From Lutraria lutraria (taxonomy: Eukaryota; Mollusca; Bivalvia; Venerida; Mactridae): a stretch of DNA of 64,000 nt. The stretch covers positions 15,603,637 through 15,667,636 of the forward strand of contig OZ026851.1 of the NCBI GenBank assembly GCA_964023205.1, given 5' to 3'. Position numbers and translations under genes: made by a program. The notes below the pieces were generated by a model. That model did not search any database, was not told where the DNA came from, and was given only the letters and a program-made list of their open reading frames with translations. Positions 62,763 to 64,000 of the stretch are shown here, piece by piece. The number at the start of each line of letters is the position of its first letter. Position 1 is the stretch's first letter.

Positions 62763-64000
62763 CTTTGATAAGAATAAGGTCAGAATAATAAAATAGATTT
62801 CAGTCACATTACTGACCCTTTATTTTTTTATTTCTTAACTGATTTTTTATTTTTATATATCAAATTAAAGCTCTCAGCTTATTTCATACAACTTATTAGG
62901 AAATACGTTTTTGATCGAGGGGAACTTCATCAATTTTTCAATAAAAAATCACCGCTTATTTTTCGGTTCGAATTCCATAGCCCTAGGGCCTAATTTTTTC
63001 ATTTTTCAACTAATTTTTATTGCATCGCGATAAAGCTTAAGCTCTCAGCTTTCAGAAAATGTTAACTTTATGAAAATTGGTTGAGGAAAAATATGTCTTT
63101 GCCTACTTCAAAGTTGCACAAAGTTTTAAAAAAATACACATTCCCGCCTACTATTAGCTATTTGAACTTAGTAATATATCAAAATATAAGAAATATATTT
63201 GCTCTAAAACAATGCCTTTCTTTAGCCACATCTCTTAAAAATGTTGTCAGATGCTTTTTTTATTTTTGCAATATCATTGAAAAAATACTGCGGAACATTT
63301 CTATATGTACTTTGTGATTAGAAAAAATAATTTCGAAATGTTTCTATTGCAAGTAAAAGTCAGTTTCACTGATAAGACATCTTTCTAGGGAAATAAGACC
63401 TAACTTAATTTGAACATCGAGAATGTTAATACAGCTTTAATTAATATACTGTTTTGTAATGAGATCTATTCAACTATGAAGTTTCAAGTTCATGGCTCTT
63501 ATAAACTAAGAGTTATGCACCAGACAAAAATTAAGTATGAAAGATTTACAAAGGGCAATAACTCCAAAATTAAGAAGTGCAGAGTAGCGGTTCTTGTGCA
63601 CTGCACTCCTCACTGAGATCTATCTAACAATGAAGTTTTACAATGATATCTTTAATACTTTTGGAGTTATGCACCGGAAAAAAAAAGAAGACGGAAGGAT
63701 GGACAGATGTTGACGGATAAAGCGGGGACTATATGCTCCAGGGATTTCCCTTACGCAGATTTTCTGCGCCCCTGATGCAACTTTGTGACCCAAGGCCCAT
63801 TATTTCTGTGGTACTTTGCATCCTGGGGACCCGCAATCGGATCTGACAAATAGATATTTTCTGTCCTGCTAATTGAGTGATCAGTATATTATATATGCAC
63901 ATGGAGACTATAGTCTACACAAAATCACTAGTCAGTTTGATAGTACAGTTGAAATAAAACTATAAATCATGTGAATTTGCTATTGTATTCATGATCTCAA
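62763..64000. other. Incomplete intron before e1
   Basis: No exon found. Imperfect duplicate of AAGCTCTCAGCTT at ~62868 and ~63031; family B-like repeat at 63440-63720 (CTCACTGAGATCTATCTAAC). Confidence 0.45.

Noticed and set aside
52959..64000. Start codon, promoter or first exon of the gene
   Set aside because: e1 begins at an acceptor in phase 1, so coding continues upstream of the window; no TATA/Inr signal could be tied to the gene.

Overview
The window is AT-rich metazoan DNA. It is almost filled by the middle of one very large gene on the minus strand, running from high to low coordinates. I could chain 48 coding exons from 62762 down to 1279. Every exon has AG/GT borders, and the reading frame stays open across all 47 junctions (10,920 nt, 3,640 codons). 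Both ends of the gene lie outside the window: there is no start codon, stop codon, promoter or poly(A) site that I would call. The product is an intracellular giant protein of immunoglobulin (Ig) and fibronectin type III (FN3) domains, of the titin / twitchin / obscurin (UNC-89) class of muscle proteins. Which paralogue it is cannot be settled from this part alone, because no kinase or other diagnostic domain is present.

Layout in the direction of transcription. (1) 62.8-49.0 kb: a tandem array of Ig-like domains, each split over a two-exon cassette (linker plus strands A/B, then strands C-G). They have lost the normal Cys-Cys pair, and a Trp sits where the B-strand Cys should be. (2) 46.7-44.3 kb: one 2.4-kb exon coding for about 680 residues of Lys/Asp/Glu/Pro/Ser repeats (PEVK-like) that ends in another such Ig. 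(3) 43.9-41.1 kb: a conventional Ig and a linker. (4) 41-24 kb: long introns with tiny linker exons, including a KSP-containing basic linker. (5) 22.9-14.5 kb: five conventional I-set Ig domains. (6) 14.1-9.3 kb: a Lys/Tyr/Pro-rich linker with a 14-residue Tyr-Ser-Pro repeat. (7) 10.1-1.3 kb: seven FN3 domains in a row with no Ig between them.

The introns are dense in repeats: tRNA-derived SINEs, a non-autonomous hAT element with a perfect 8-bp target duplication, a pogo/Tigger-like element, several short inverted-repeat (MITE) families, fold-back elements and minisatellites. This repeat set, with the muscle Ig/FN3 gene and intron-rich structure, suggests a mollusc, probably a bivalve; that is inference from memory of such repeats. 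The most unusual feature is that several minisatellites start exactly at splice sites. One array repeats the end of exon 33 with its donor site, and another repeats the acceptor site of exon 9.

Exons are numbered e1-e48 in transcript order within this window only.
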